A DNA stretch of 64,000 nt from Coprinellus micaceus. Lineage: Eukaryota > Basidiomycota > Agaricomycetes > Agaricales > Psathyrellaceae. Shown here one piece after another: positions 35,901 through 47,130 of this stretch. Below the pieces are notes generated by a model. That model saw only the letters and a list, made by a program, of their open reading frames with translations. It ran no database searches and had not been told where the DNA came from. Position 1 is the first letter of the stretch. The number at the start of each line of letters is the position of its first letter. The translations under genes and the position numbers were made by a program. The stretch lies in assembly GCA_951394405.1 (NCBI GenBank), contig OX596335.1:2108001-2172000 (forward strand), given 5' to 3'.

Positions 35901-37946
35901 ACCGCTCTCGGAGGTCGTTGACATACTTTTAGTCCAACTGTTGGAGGACGAGCCACTGGAAGTAGTAAAACCGCTTGTGCAGAAGCTGATCGCCGACAAG
36001 GACCAAAACAAGCAGAGGGCGGCTGCAGAAATACTTGCCGGTGTGCTCAACGGCGCAAAGCACTGGCCTGTCCACAAGCAGGATGCGCTTTGGGAGTGGT
36101 TCAACCCCCACATCAACACGATCCTTCGTAAGAACATCAAGTCCGATACGCTCTCGATTTGGAGCTCTTTCCTCGAGTATATATTTTACCGCACGGACCC
36201 TCGCCGCGTACAACCTCTGGTCGACTTCATCTGGAAGACTTTCAGGTCGATGGACTACAATCCAGAGTTATCCTTCGATGCCACGAAAGTCATCACCCTC
36301 TTCCGTTCGCTATACGAAGAGATGGGGCGGAAGTTTGTCCCGTGGATGGATGAGACGACGAAGCGGGCATGGTCCCAGATTGCAAACGAACATGACCACG
36401 TACGGGCGTTCATAGGGGAGATTCTTGCGTTTTCGCAAAATATCAAGGTGAGCCATACAATATCAAGAACTACGGGTGGAAGTCACCTAATTCCTAAACC
36501 CAGTGGCAACCCAAACCAAGCCTGCCTACCGCCGAGACATTCGTCTTAGAGTGCGTGACGCTTCCTAGGGATGTCGATATTATGGGTATGCGAGGAGCCT
36601 ACCACAAACAGCGTGTCGGCGAATTGGTCTCTCAGTTTGTTGTGTGGAGGAAGGAGCGGCTGCCAGGTGTGCGGGCGTTCCAGTCAACGTATGATAGGTG
36701 AGGTTTCATCTTGGACCAGTTATATCTTGCACGAGGCTGACGCCGACTCAGGGTCGGAATTACCATCTGCAAATGGTTGTATCAGTCGATCCATGACCTT
36801 CATGCGGTGTCCACTTACGACTACATTCTCCCTTTGATGCCTGAAATTTTCCGCTTCACAGAGGGTCAGTGGACCTATTGCCCTCGGAGTTCTTCATTGC
36901 TGACAGGATCCTAGTGAACGACAACAAGGAGCTCGTTACTCGTGCCAGTAACCTCCTCGTCCGGATGTGCGGTGTCTCCCCCCCTACGAGTCTGATCAAC
37001 CCAATCTTGGGAGCAATATTCGACGCCATCCATGACTCCCCGTCATGGCGAGTCCGGCTAAAAGCGTTGCCACTACTGCAGGGTAGGAATCAAACCACTT
37101 AAGGAACGACTTCTTGCTGACTGTTCGAAAGTCTTTTACTTCCGCCAACTCCCCGTCATCAGCGAGGTGAAGATTGTGCAAATGTTAGAGGTATAATGAT
37201 GCTCCACACCATTGTCGCCCTGATGTATCTAATAAGCATCGACAGGTTCTGTGTCAACGGTTAGATGACGAGGTCGTGGAAGTTCGAGAGATGGCTGCGT
37301 CGTAAGTGTCTACGACTCATCGTCACCTGCTCATGGGAGACTTACATACCACGTAGGACGCTCTCTGGCATTCTTCGGCTCTCACCTCGACGAAGCGTCC
37401 TCACTCTGAAGGTAGTTTTTTTTTTGAGGTCCATTCTGAAACCCTGAGCTCAATACCCCTCCCCAGGACCGCTTTGTTCGTCTTGCGAAGAATAGCCATC
37501 TGCCGAGCCGAACAGATCCCACCTACAATACTGCAGTACGGCAGCGGCATGCCGCCATCTTGGGAATATGCGCGCTCGTAGATAGCTACCCATACACGGT
37601 GGAGAAGTGGATGCCAGATCTTTTGGCCAGTGTCCTGGCCGAACATACGTACGATCCCGTAAGTGCCGCTCATTTAGTTTCCAGGGCCAACATGCCCGTA
37701 GATAAGGACAGGCGTTTGACGGTGTTTTTTTCTCTCTCTTCAACAGATACCCATTTCGACCACTGTTCGCAAATGTGCGAGCAACTTCAAGCGGACGCAC
37801 CAAGATACTTGGCACGAAGACCAGAAGCGGTTCACGGACCATCAGCTTGCGGCGCTGTCTACTCTGCTGACCGGATCGTCATACTGTGCGTCAATCCTGT
37901 TGCCTTTTCGATGACCCCTTCACCTGACTGTTCGTTAGATGCATGA
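29921..37946 (+). CDS. BLM10: Proteasome activator Blm10/PA200
   Basis: HEAT-repeat cap of the 20S proteasome that opens its gate and acts in proteasome assembly, histone turnover and DNA repair. I resolve 39 exons, all in phase, giving 1987 residues (yeast 2143, human PSME4 1843). Family blocks appear along the whole chain: YAKSLPYSIEPHSKIMQVLE, WMVLKYPLPKEKRILLAKL, QYYLPMMFRVWESINSYMYD, FPDWIASFIRRVIQLLENLP, and the C-terminal NKQRAAAEILAGVLNGAKHW with WEWFNPHINTILRKNI. The C-terminus is SSYYA, the HbYX-type tail that docks in the 20S alpha ring and opens the gate. The last intron (37886-37938) cuts inside this tail: the final exon is 8 nt and supplies part of the second Tyr, the Ala and the stop. 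Other small exons are 13 nt (33139-33151) and 18 nt (32193-32210). Confidence 0.97.
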
Positions 37947-38208
37947 GGACCGTTTCTGACGAGCCACATCCACCATCTACCTCATTCGTTATCGTAATGC
38001 TTCTGGGTGTAATGGAGTAACCGGACAATCATCAATCACACCGCCGATGGAATGTAAAAAAGAACTACTGAACATGCAGGATGAGTGAGTCAGTGAATAT
38101 GCAAGGGCCTAATGCACAACATTATATCTGCTGTCTGTCTGAATGCAGAGAGAGGGAAAGTCGTATATGTTGAAAGAGAAACACGCCGGGAGTCTCATCA
38201 TGGGTTCG

Positions 38209-39141
38209 TTACACGCGGAGATGGGGTATACTGCCGGGAGAGGACGCCTCGGACGGAGTGGTTGAAAGTAGGATGGGTGAGATGCCCCCGTCTTCAAGTG
38301 TGGGCTGGCCGCCGACGAGCCCTGGTTCTGTGAGTTCCACCCCGTCGGCTGTCCCCATCCGTGCGCCCGCAGCAGCAACCTGGTCGATGGGTGCATTCTT
38401 GCGGTTTTGGTAGCCCGATTTCACGCGGTTGTTCGAGACCGATTCTCTGAATAAACAAGGGTGCCTGTCAACCAGATGGGTAGGGCACGAGACTCGCAGT
38501 GTGACGCACCGAATTTCCGCAATCAGGTCCTCAATGTCGTACCAGGCGACTGAGGAGTAGGCGACCCCTCTCCACCATCCCAGGAGGTCGGCAGGTTCAA
38601 TGTAGGCGTGCGCATGAAGATGGTCTGTGACAGGAATCTTGTTGTCCTTGAAGGGGGGTGTAATGAAGCCGATGTGGAACTTGGGAGGTGGCGAGGAGGG
38701 GTTGGACTGCGATGATGATTCGTATTCTGACTCTAACAGGCGGTGTGCGAGGTTGCGAACATTTACAAGGAGTGGGAGATCTGTTGAGGACTAGACGACA
38801 GTGCATGAGCGATCTTGCGCCTCATGGTTCCTGGGTCCCGAGGGATTGAACATACAAGGGTATATATAGAAGGAACATGAAGACTAAAATATCCCATTAG
38901 CGGCGGCGCTGCCGGGGGGAATCTGCACTACTCACTTGAAAGCAATGATGAGATGGCCTTTGGTAGAAACTGGGTTGGCCTTCTCCCGGTAGGCAGTAAA
39001 GTTGTCGTCCCTCCAGATGACCTCTGGACGTGTCGAGCCAGCGGGGAATGAGGGGGTCCGGGGCGTGTTGGGCGTTATCTGGGAGGCACTGGACACGATG
39101 CTGCACATTGGGCAGCCAGGCCGGTGCGCGAATTGGGACAT
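38209..39141 (-). CDS. Histidine-triad (HIT) family protein
   Basis: Nucleotide hydrolase or transferase of the HIT superfamily. Four exons (38936-39141, 38856-38883, 38510-38790, 38209-38446) give 250 residues. The N-terminal CPMC and WRDDNFTAYREKANPVSTKG blocks lead to the triad HLHAHAY (His135, 137, 139) after FHIGFITPPFKDNKIPVTD. A C-terminal extension of about 80 residues is low-complexity and Gly/Pro/Ser-rich. The protein is HINT3-like rather than aprataxin: no zinc finger is visible. It starts 114 nt from TRAX, which is transcribed the other way, and ends near the 3' end of the BLM10 gene. Confidence 0.88.
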
Positions 39142-39255
39142 TGTGGTTCAGAGTCGACACTCACAACGATGGCAGGCTCATACAATGCTTCCACGTGATC
39201 CAACCCTGATGGAACACCTTGCCGACGGCCAGGATGCTCCCTTCTTTCTACTCCC
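39142..39255. promoter_or_regulatory. Bidirectional promoter, HIT protein / TRAX
   Basis: Only 114 nt lie between the two start codons. Both transcripts must start here, or inside the opposite gene. No TATA element is seen. Confidence 0.5.
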
Positions 39256-40286
39256 ATGGCCAGCAGCGACCAGGGCCAGATCAGGCTCGCTTTCCAGGGG
39301 TTTCGCGACGACATCGATGCGTACAACGATAGACGCGAGCGCCTCATAAAAGTCTTGCTTCTTTCCAACTGCTTCCTTGCCTCCATTACTCTGACCATCC
39401 TCCCATCATCAGGCCAGCCGTGACATCACCAATCTATCCAAGAAAACAATATTCCTACTGCATCGTCTGGTCCTGGAGAGCGATGCATCCCTGGACGATA
39501 GGCAGCTGTTCACTCAGGCAGCAAAAAAAGGATATGAGAAACTGCGCGAGGTGCGGGGTATCTATGCAACACTGAAACCCGAGCTAGAAGGCGGCTGCTT
39601 TTGGCGATTCGAGCGTCAGGTCTCCCCGGGCCTGCAGGAGTACATCGAAGCTCTTTCTTTTGCGTACTACCTCGAGCATGGTGGACTCATCCCATATGAC
39701 GAGGCTCAGAAGTCGATCTCTGACGCTGAAGGAAACCCTGTACGCCGTGCATGTGACACTCGGACGGGCGCCTAATTTATTTTCAGTACTTTCCCCTCAC
39801 AGTGTCGGATTATCTGCTCGGCCTTTCCGACCTCACTGGCGAGCTAATGCGGTTTGCAATCTCTGGCCTTTCTCGTAAGGGTGGGCGTAAGAAGGCTATG
39901 GAGGTTTGTGCGTTCGTGCGTTCGTGCAAAGCAGGTACGCCGGACTTCGTATGCTTCCCATTTCCTACGCGTCCTAACGCTCGAGTGAAGATTTTGACCG
40001 CTTCACCGAACACATACGGGACTTACGAAAGAAACAAAATGTAACAAATAATTCGTTGGAGAAGATTGAAGACAGTATGTGGATCACTCACTCTGGCTTA
40101 GGCTTCCATGATTCATCACCACGCCTCGCAGCGGTGTATGCAATCGCCGTTAGAAGCTCAGAATTCGATCTGCCTCCAGAGATGCTGGACGATATTGTGG
40201 CAACCATCTCATCCCAGAGCAACCACAGATGTGGAGATGACGATCTGTCCGCCCACCTTCCTATCCAACTTACGTCCATCTTGTAA
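39256..40286 (+). CDS. Translin-associated factor X (TRAX)
   Basis: Partner of translin in C3PO, an octameric single-strand RNase that processes tRNA leaders and passenger strands. Five exons (39256-39351, 39413-39739, 39787-39934, 39991-40074, 40132-40286) encode 269 residues. The translin-fold helices show SRDITNLSKKTIFLLHRL, RFERQVSPGLQEYIEALSFA, and YLLGLSDLTGELMRFAIS. TRAX rather than translin is indicated by the EYIEALSF and DYLLGLSDLTGELMR pattern; the acidic residues of both motifs are the candidates for the active site. The C-terminal helix RSSEFDLPPEMLDDIV also fits TRAX. Translin itself is not in this window. Confidence 0.93.
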
Positions 40287-40674
40287 CACCTCGCTAATTT
40301 AAGTCTCATCGCCCTATCCTTTGGTACCTTGGGCGGCCCACCTGGAGCCACAGCCGCTGGAGACACTCCCTTCTACAGTTCTGAAGCTCAGTTGACGATG
40401 CCGAACGAGGCTATACGCTCATCAATTCGCCTCGAATTTTGTCTCTCTACCTTTGACCGTAGGGCCGTAATAGCTTTGCCGCCGACGTCGATGCAACCAG
40501 CAAACCAACGTTGTTCTGTCGCTTCAAGCTGGGACCGCGTGCGAGGGGAGACTAGGGCGGGAGAGGGTGCTTTGGACTTAATTTGGGAGGGTTACTGGGT
40601 TCCTTGTTTCCTGGTTCCCTCCTTTCTTTCTTTTCTTTCCATTCCTTCAAGGGCACCGGGGTAAGAAGGACATC
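40287..40674. other. Intergenic, TRAX 3' region and tRNA upstream
   Basis: No coding signal. A T/C-rich run (TTTCTTTCTTTTCTTTCC type) lies near 40620-40650 just upstream of the tRNA-Asn. Confidence 0.45.
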
Positions 40675-40757
40675 TGCCCCATGGCTGAGTTGGTTACAGC
40701 GTCCGACTGTTATCCTCAAGCCATCGGAAGGTCGTGAGTTCGAGCCTCACTGGGGCA
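40675..40757 (+). tRNA. tRNA-Asn (anticodon GTT) with a 10-nt intron
   Basis: Cloverleaf on the plus strand: acceptor TGCCCCA/TGGGGCA (7 bp, U1-A72), D arm GCTG/CAGC, anticodon stem TCCGA/TCGGA, and T arm GTGAG/CTCAC around TTCGAGC. The loop of 17 nt becomes the 7-nt loop C-TGTTA-A, anticodon GTT, if the 10 nt TCCTCAAGCC after position 37 are removed. The A box (TGGCTGAGTTGG) and B box (GAGTTCGAGCC) are good. Total 83 nt, mature 73 nt. Asn is read from the anticodon; the acceptor pair U1-A72 is unusual for a eukaryotic tRNA. Confidence 0.9.
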
Positions 40758-41156
40758 GAGGTGATATTTTTGCTTAATTTCCCTCTCGACCCTCCCGAGT
40801 CGCCTCGGGCCTCGGACCTCTTTTTAGTAGTAGTTTTTACCGTGTACACTGTACTCAGTCCTTACCACTGTTCATGACGGTTGACCCTGGTCAATTGTCG
40901 CTGGTGACGGTGATCCACTGTGAGCTCTCATGCACATTCCACTCCGTTCTACTTAATTTCCAGGCTCCAGATTGCCTCCACATTTCCCCGTCTTACCTTC
41001 CGCCATGCTGGAGCGAAACCTCCAAACCCATCAGATCAAAGTAACTTGCGAGTGGCGAACGAACGAATCCGATGTTTGCGCAGGGAGGACGATCTACTAG
41101 GCGCATACGAAGGCAGACACGGTCTATTACGCATGCACTGAACACCAAACATGAAA
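40758..41156. other. Intergenic between tRNA-Asn and the membrane-protein gene
   Basis: No coding signal beyond the tRNA terminator at its start. The T-rich run near 40820-40840 may belong to 3' processing of the minus-strand neighbour. Confidence 0.4.
40767..40771 (+). terminator. Pol III terminator of tRNA-Asn
   Basis: TTTTT starts 10 nt after the tRNA 3' end, the normal RNA polymerase III stop. Confidence 0.7.
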
Positions 41157-43535
41157 CTAGGCGTGATCCAAAATCTTCATAACATTCGTATCAGTCGTAG
41201 AGGAAACTGAAATAGGGAACTCGACGAGTCGGTAAAGCCACGAGCCCTGCTCGGTTTCGCCACCGCCTTTTAGGGTGCCAACGGCGACAGAATCTGGGGT
41301 GTTGTCGTTCACTGTGATGCTCTTGGAGATGCTGGCGAGCGTGACGCCGTCACTGTCGTCCTTCGCTGTCCTAGGGGTCATCAAGACGAGCTTCACCCAG
41401 GTCTTTTTCGACGATGGCGCGAAACCGGGACGCAGCTCAACGGAGAGGAGCTCGTCGCTATATATTCCCATGTTGGGATGGGAAGCGGTACGCTTGGCTT
41501 CTTCTGGTGGAGGGGACCACTCGGGAACGGACTTCTCTTCCTTGCTCGACGCCAAGTTCTGCTCGTCACTTCCGGTGACGGTGACATCCGATGACGTCTC
41601 GTCCAGGTCGTCACTCTCCTCGTCGCTTTCCTCCTTCCCTACATCGAAGGTGGCTCTGGTACCAGCGCTTCCACTCTCCAGCACACCAGCCCCCTCGTCG
41701 TCCCTTGCCTCGACACCCGTCTCAGCGGGAGGATTTCGATTCGTAGGCGACTCGGGTGCACGGGGAGACCGCCTCCCGAATAACGGGCCCAAGGACAGGA
41801 CGTAAAAGAGGTAGAACACAGCACCGGTGTAGACCCTGACGATAGAGATAATGCCTTTAAAAAGGCTGAGCAACCCTCTCCGCCGAATGACGGAGGCAGT
41901 TCTACCTTCAGGGTGGCGCTGAACTCCGCCACCCTCCTTCGACGAAGATGGAGCCTCATCCTTTTCAGGCACTTCTGGCTCCTTAGTCGGTTTCTTAGAC
42001 GCGCTGGACCGTCGACGGAGTAGCTGGCCATCAATGTCGATGGTATCGACACGCGGGATGATGACGGGGTCCGGGGAGAATGTGACTGCTGGCGAAGTAC
42101 GGGCATCACGGTGACTCCTTGAGGGTGAAGGGGGAGGCGTAGGGAGGATGATGGGTTTGACGATGGCGCTGGTTGACTGAGGGATAGAGATGTTTTCGTG
42201 TAGAGTGAGGAGAGAGAATTTGCACTTTACATCATCCTCTTGACCTGTGAGGTCGTAGACCCTGCTCAGGGTGAACTCCCCACCATAGCCCGGTACCCCA
42301 AAACCAACCTCGCTATCAGCTTTAGCGAATGACTCCACGGTGCGCCTTGTGTCAACATACTCAAAATCTTGCGTCGACGAGGAGAAAATACAGAACTCGG
42401 GTGGGACGACCTCCTTCAGAGGTGAAGTAAGCATCTCCGCAAGAGCCGTGAAGTCCAACGGAATTATGCTGTGTTCCTTTGGAGCTGGAGAAGTTGGGAT
42501 GAGTAGACCCTTCGCCGGCGACTGTTCCCTAGGCGAGATGAGGAGCAACCACTGCCCACCCTTCACCACGCGAACCTTATCAGCCATTCCCGAGTAGGCT
42601 AGAGCACCGGAGACCAGGACCGGCAGCTGCCTTGGGTCGTAGCAAGTTTGGAGGAGTACAGCTCCGCGACCAGTGGATGTGATCACCCCAGACGGAGAGA
42701 TGCCGAGAAGAGCGCTTCCCGACGCGCTCAGAACGTAGGCGGGTTCGTTGAGTTGAGGCGTCCCTAGCTTGCGAGGTAGCATGACTAGGGAGCGTGCATC
42801 CTGGACGAAACCTGATGATGACGAATGGAGGGACCTGGATGAAATAGCCTCATCATTGATAACCGTTCAATAGAAAAGTGGAAGGCGCAATACATACAGG
42901 TTCTTGTCAAATGACCACACGTGAGAGTTGCCGATGGTCAAGAACTTGGCGATACCCTGCCCCTGAGTGGAAGCATCGCGGACATCGTGTACGAGCCCGT
43001 GCCCACCGATATCGACAGCCTGCTTCCACCCATCGCCCAACTCGACTCCAGCCACTTTGGTCTCAGTCAACACCGCGACGCCATCACGACCATGCCTGCC
43101 AAGCCAGACAATGCCACCGTCGCCATACACGATGCGATAGGTAAACCCATATCGCCGGTCGCCGCTGAATGCAGAGAGGTCGACAGGGATCTCGAGGACC
43201 AGCTGCCCCCGGGTAATAGATAGGTCGCCTTGATTGACGTTCGCGAGGTTCACGCAGCGGCCATTAGGGGGCGGGACGGGCCCTCTGACCAACCGCTGGT
43301 CGGAGGCGACCTGGAAATCAAATGCTGTCCACAGATCCTGAGACGGGGTTGGGGTTCTTGGGAGGTTAGACCACAATTGTACTCGGATATGCCCCTTCAC
43401 GACACGCGTGTAGTCTTCTTCACCGAGGCTGGCATTGAACACGAGCGTCAGGGTGTCTGAGGGTGTGCGCGCCTCTGAGATGGCGATTTGGAGGGCTTCG
43501 CCGATGGCGGGGGAGAAGAGGATTGGCGTGGCCAT
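41157..43535 (-). CDS. Unknown protein with one hydrophobic segment
   Basis: Two exons (42898-43535, 41157-42834) encode 771 residues. I do not recognise the family. The N-terminal 210 residues look folded and beta-rich, with VVKGHIRVQLWSNLPRTP, WTAFDFQV, YGFTYRIVYGDGGIVWLGRHG and FLTIGNSHVWSFDKN; this could be an immunoglobulin- or carbohydrate-binding-like domain. A second block (ADKVRVVKGGQWLLLISPRE and so on) may be another beta domain. A Ser/Pro/Lys-rich linker follows, then a single membrane-like segment, IISIVRVYTGAVFYLFYVLS, flanked by Arg/Lys, then an acidic linker and a last region (DELLSVELRPGFAP, KTWVKLVLMTPR). No catalytic motif is visible and no signal peptide is obvious at the N-terminus. 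Confidence 0.75.
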
Positions 43536-43842
43536 TGGAGAGAGGCTATCGTCGAGGGGCCGTTATCGTGATGGTCGAAGACAGAGGCTATCGTGATAGA
43601 GCTGGGTTAGTTTATAAGGAGGAGATTATTCATGAAACGAAACGGGACGCCTGTGAAAGGGAACGTGTTGGGAACGAGGTGAGGAGTTCGGGAAGGGAGA
43701 TAGCGGTAATTGAGAAGGGAGGAGTGACAAGCCAAGAATAGAAGGAGCTAGCTTCCAGAACGCCTATGAGACGGGGTCCAGAGGGTACATTATGTACAAT
43801 AGGCAACCGCCCAAAACGATGCTGGGAAACCTCATCATGATG
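43536..43842. other. Short intergenic region
   Basis: Promoter of the 771-residue protein gene (-) and 3' end of the RING gene (-). Nothing else seen. Confidence 0.4.
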
Positions 43843-45150
43843 TCATACAGGAGGGAACACTCCGGTGCGCATAGAACGTGTTCGAGCATATGGCCGGCGC
43901 GGGTGGTTGCGAGGAGCTCCTGGGATTAGTCCGGAACCGTCATCGTACGTCGGGTCGAGCTCTTCGGCGTCATCGTTCAAGTCCAGGAAGACGCTGGTTA
44001 GGTCTATGACTCGCCCACGCACGGGTTCAGGCGGCATCTTCTTCTGGTGAGCTGAAGCTTGTTCCTTCCACTTCCTAGGGCACATTGAGTAAACGCGATA
44101 GGAAGAGGTTGAGCACTTACTGTTTTCGCTCAGACCAACTCGTGTATGCAATGCCGCCCACTTTCCATTCAGCGTGATCGGCTTTTGCTAATAACTCTGT
44201 ATACTTTTCTACCGCGTTTTGCAAGGCAATGTTGGGTATTACCCTTGCTGACCGGGATAAAGTGGTACGGCATATAGGGCATGTCACCTTCCTCTGGAAC
44301 GGATATGAGCGGTAGGCAAAGCCCGTGGCCGAAAACACACACCGCAGTATTGGCCCATTGTTGTCCACAGTCTCCACAGAAGCTGTGACCACATGGATTG
44401 GCGACATGCGCGGCGACGCTGCGAGGCGGGGGTCAGTAGATTATCCATCGGGCCGGAACATTCTTACAGCAAGTCAAAACACCTAATGGAGAGGTGAGCA
44501 TTCGACTGGCACATGTGCTGGGGACTATCTACTTACACTGGACAGGTGTACTCGTCTTCCATTTCGGCTAGCAGATCGAGTGCTGTGGTCGCGGTGCCTC
44601 CACCCCTCGTTTTCCCCTTCTTTGAAGGCTGTTGAGGTGAAGGGGACCCTGATCTTAGGCGTTTGAGAGTATCCTGAGCGGGTGGAGACCGTAATTTCGC
44701 GATGGCGTCACCTTAATGTGAACAGTGAGAGGGTCAGTAAAGCCCAGTTTGATAACGCGTGTCGTAACGCACCATGCTGAGACGCTAAAACGTGCACACA
44801 TCAGTTAACGCTATCAGGGTTGAGGCAATCCACCAAGACATACCTGGCACCTGTCTAGAGGGACCCGCTCGTGCTTGCTGAGCGAACCTATGTTCGATTG
44901 CATCTAATTCCGCCAAGGCGGACTCGTCCAAGGTCTCATCTTCAAAATAATCCGAGTGCGGCGTGGCCGGGTGTGGGCGTGTATGTGCCTCTCCTGTGGT
45001 GTTGGTCTCTGTCGGGCGGGTTGGAGGCCGCTCTCCAGTTCGTTGGGGGTGAGTTTGCGTGTAGGTCGTCGTCGAGAGGACTCGCTCCCAGTCGACACCA
45101 TCTATATCAGCTAAATCGTCGGGAAGGTCGTCATATTCATTCTCGGACAT
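43843..45150 (-). CDS. RING-finger protein with a SUMO-interacting motif
   Basis: Likely E3 ubiquitin ligase. Seven exons (44844-45150, 44773-44784, 44537-44711, 44468-44482, 44343-44418, 44121-44293, 43843-44074) give 329 residues. The RING is C3HC4: Cys163, Cys166, Cys179, His181, Cys184, Cys187, Cys200 and Cys203, in the order CPVC, CGHSFCGDC, CPIC. It is preceded by an acidic N-terminus and a Ser/Pro/Lys-rich linker. After the RING, a helical region (IPNIALQNAVEKYTELLAK) leads to a C-terminal tail with VIDLTSVFLDL (275-285); VIDLT is a textbook hydrophobic SUMO-interacting core with acidic flanks (NDDAEELD). RING plus SIM suggests a SUMO-targeted ubiquitin ligase, which is inference. Exons 2 and 4 are only 12 and 15 nt; exon 4 carries the second RING Cys. 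Confidence 0.87.
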
Positions 45151-46335
45151 GGTGGCTGGTGTTTAAGCGCTGGTCCACAGAAAGGAGCGCTGTTCCCCAT
45201 TCAGACCCCGAAACTCCGCACAACGCGTAAATAGAAACAAGCACCGTCAGAGGCACTCGCCATTCCAAAAATAGATTGAGTTTTGCTTCCGGCACGTGAA
45301 AGCAATGCCAAGCCCAACCTCAATTGAGTGCTATTTTTAGGTCACCGCTCCGCTTGCCAAATTGGGGCTGCCCCCCTCATAGCGGCCAAGAGAAGGTTGG
45401 GGCAGAGCATGCACAACTCAAATGCACGTAACGTTCTTGGCCAAGACTCCGGAACAGTTTCAAGCGTATCTGCTGTTTATGGCGGTGCACGGGGAGCATC
45501 ATTGAAATGCAGTGTGCCTGAAGCCCCGTCAAATGGACTTCAGCGTGGTCTTAGGCTTGGGGAGTTGGGGGGGCCATCCGGTGTCGCCAGAGGGGTACGA
45601 TACGTGCTCCCAGGAGGTTCGCGTTCTCGACTGGAAGAACCGCCCCTGTAAGGGTAGGATTGACTTGCAGTCCCAGCAGGGCTTCATATCTTGCGCGTTT
45701 CGCCGACTATTCAACTCGCCAAGCAGCCCAAGCAAGCCCAAGAGCTCCTGAAGCGCGTGTACGTCTTGGACCAAATCCATTATTAGAACGGTCGGATACT
45801 CTGGAGCCTCAAGTTGGCCTCAAGCCCCAGTGAGGTGAAGAGCCAAGGCGAAGGCGTTCGGACTAACATCTATTAACGCCTAGGCTATCTCAGTCCGCCA
45901 TAAAAATAGGATGGTACGCCAAGGAGCTCGTAAGGAATACCAATGCATGGGTTCTCGCCCAGACCTCTCTAGCCGCGAGGGAATGCCCAGCGCATCTTCC
46001 TCGTACGTGTGCCAACGTCAAAAGAATCCAAGCAAAGATGTCGAACATCCAGTTGACATGAGAAGCTAAACTGTTCAAGAGTATGTCTTCCAATTAAGAC
46101 TAGATTACAGTAAAGCTACAGCTTTTATCGCAGATCCCAAGATACAGAGCGGTGGTGTGGACAAGAGAGGCGGTGGTATAGGGGTGACAACAGCATCTGG
46201 CTGCCGAAAACGCAGAGCGGACGAGAATAAACGCGGAGGACAACATACGCAGCCATAAGGTACAGGGAGATAGAAGAGGAAGAAAATATGGATACAGTTG
46301 GACTTGGAAACACTCGGCCCTTGTGGTCAACATGA
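45151..46335. other. Intergenic region
   Basis: Nearly 1.2 kb between the RING gene start and the 3' end of the next minus-strand gene. Frames near 45328-45780 exist on both strands without family resemblance. No repeat boundaries or RNA genes are seen. Confidence 0.4.
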
Positions 46336-47130
46336 TCATTCGCGCTCATGGTGCGCGGCATCACCATTCGTATCTCGTCTTGGTCCGTCTGACAGTAGGG
46401 AACCAATAGCCATGGAGGCTCTTGACCGAGGGGAGTGCTCCGCAGAGTCACTGCGCCCAGAGGACGAATACGGTGAAGGGGGGAACTGCTCTGCGGGATG
46501 TGAAGGTTCGTAGACTCCGGCGTGAGATGAATGAGGAGACCGGGAGGATCGTTGACGCTTCCTTGGGTTCTCTGGCACGGAGAGTTCGCGAGGGGGAGGC
46601 ATGTAGGGAGGGGACCTGCTCCCGACTTCATTTTTTACTCTGCGTGAAGACGAAGCAGCTGGGTGGTCGGGGTATGGGGCGGCTGCGGAGGGGTATCCAG
46701 GATAATACGCGCTCCGGATTGAAGGAGAAGCTATGGGGTCGGAAGACTGCTGGTGCAACTCAATGAGAGTTCGTTGGAGAGACGCCACAGATGATATCCG
46801 CTGCAGATAAAATTAGATGGATGCGTTTCCGAGGACGTCACGAGCCGAATTACCTGGTCTTCCGCTGCTTTAGCGTTGAGCATGGCGAGCAACATCTCGC
46901 GGTCGCCGTCGCCCTTGGTGCGGTATGCGGTGAGGATGTCGCGCAGGCTGGGTGTATCTGGGGCCTAGCGGGACGGTGAGCAGTGGGACCCGGAGGGTGG
47001 GCGAACAGCAACGGACCTGGCTGAGGGCGGCATGAGCGGCGACAAGGGTGTGCCTGAGGTCGTCGGGGGAGATGATTGGGGACGAGGAGGGGTCGGAATG
47101 GGCGATGCGGTGGGACATGGTGGCGTTCAT
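46336..47130 (-). CDS. Small protein of unknown function
   Basis: Three exons (47017-47130, 46854-46964, 46336-46800) encode 229 residues. The first half is probably helical: SPDDLRHTLVAAHAALSQ, PSLRDILTAYRTKGDGDRE, MLLAMLNAKAAEDQRISS and SLQRTLIELHQQ. The second half is Ser/Pro/Arg-rich, with RKRQRSSRSP resembling a nuclear localisation signal. I do not recognise the family. The start is the first ATG; an in-frame ATG at 47118 is close behind it. It is divergent from the exonuclease gene. Confidence 0.72.

Noticed and set aside
45328..45780. Open frames on both strands upstream of the RING gene
   Set aside because: No resemblance to a protein family and no consistent splice signals.
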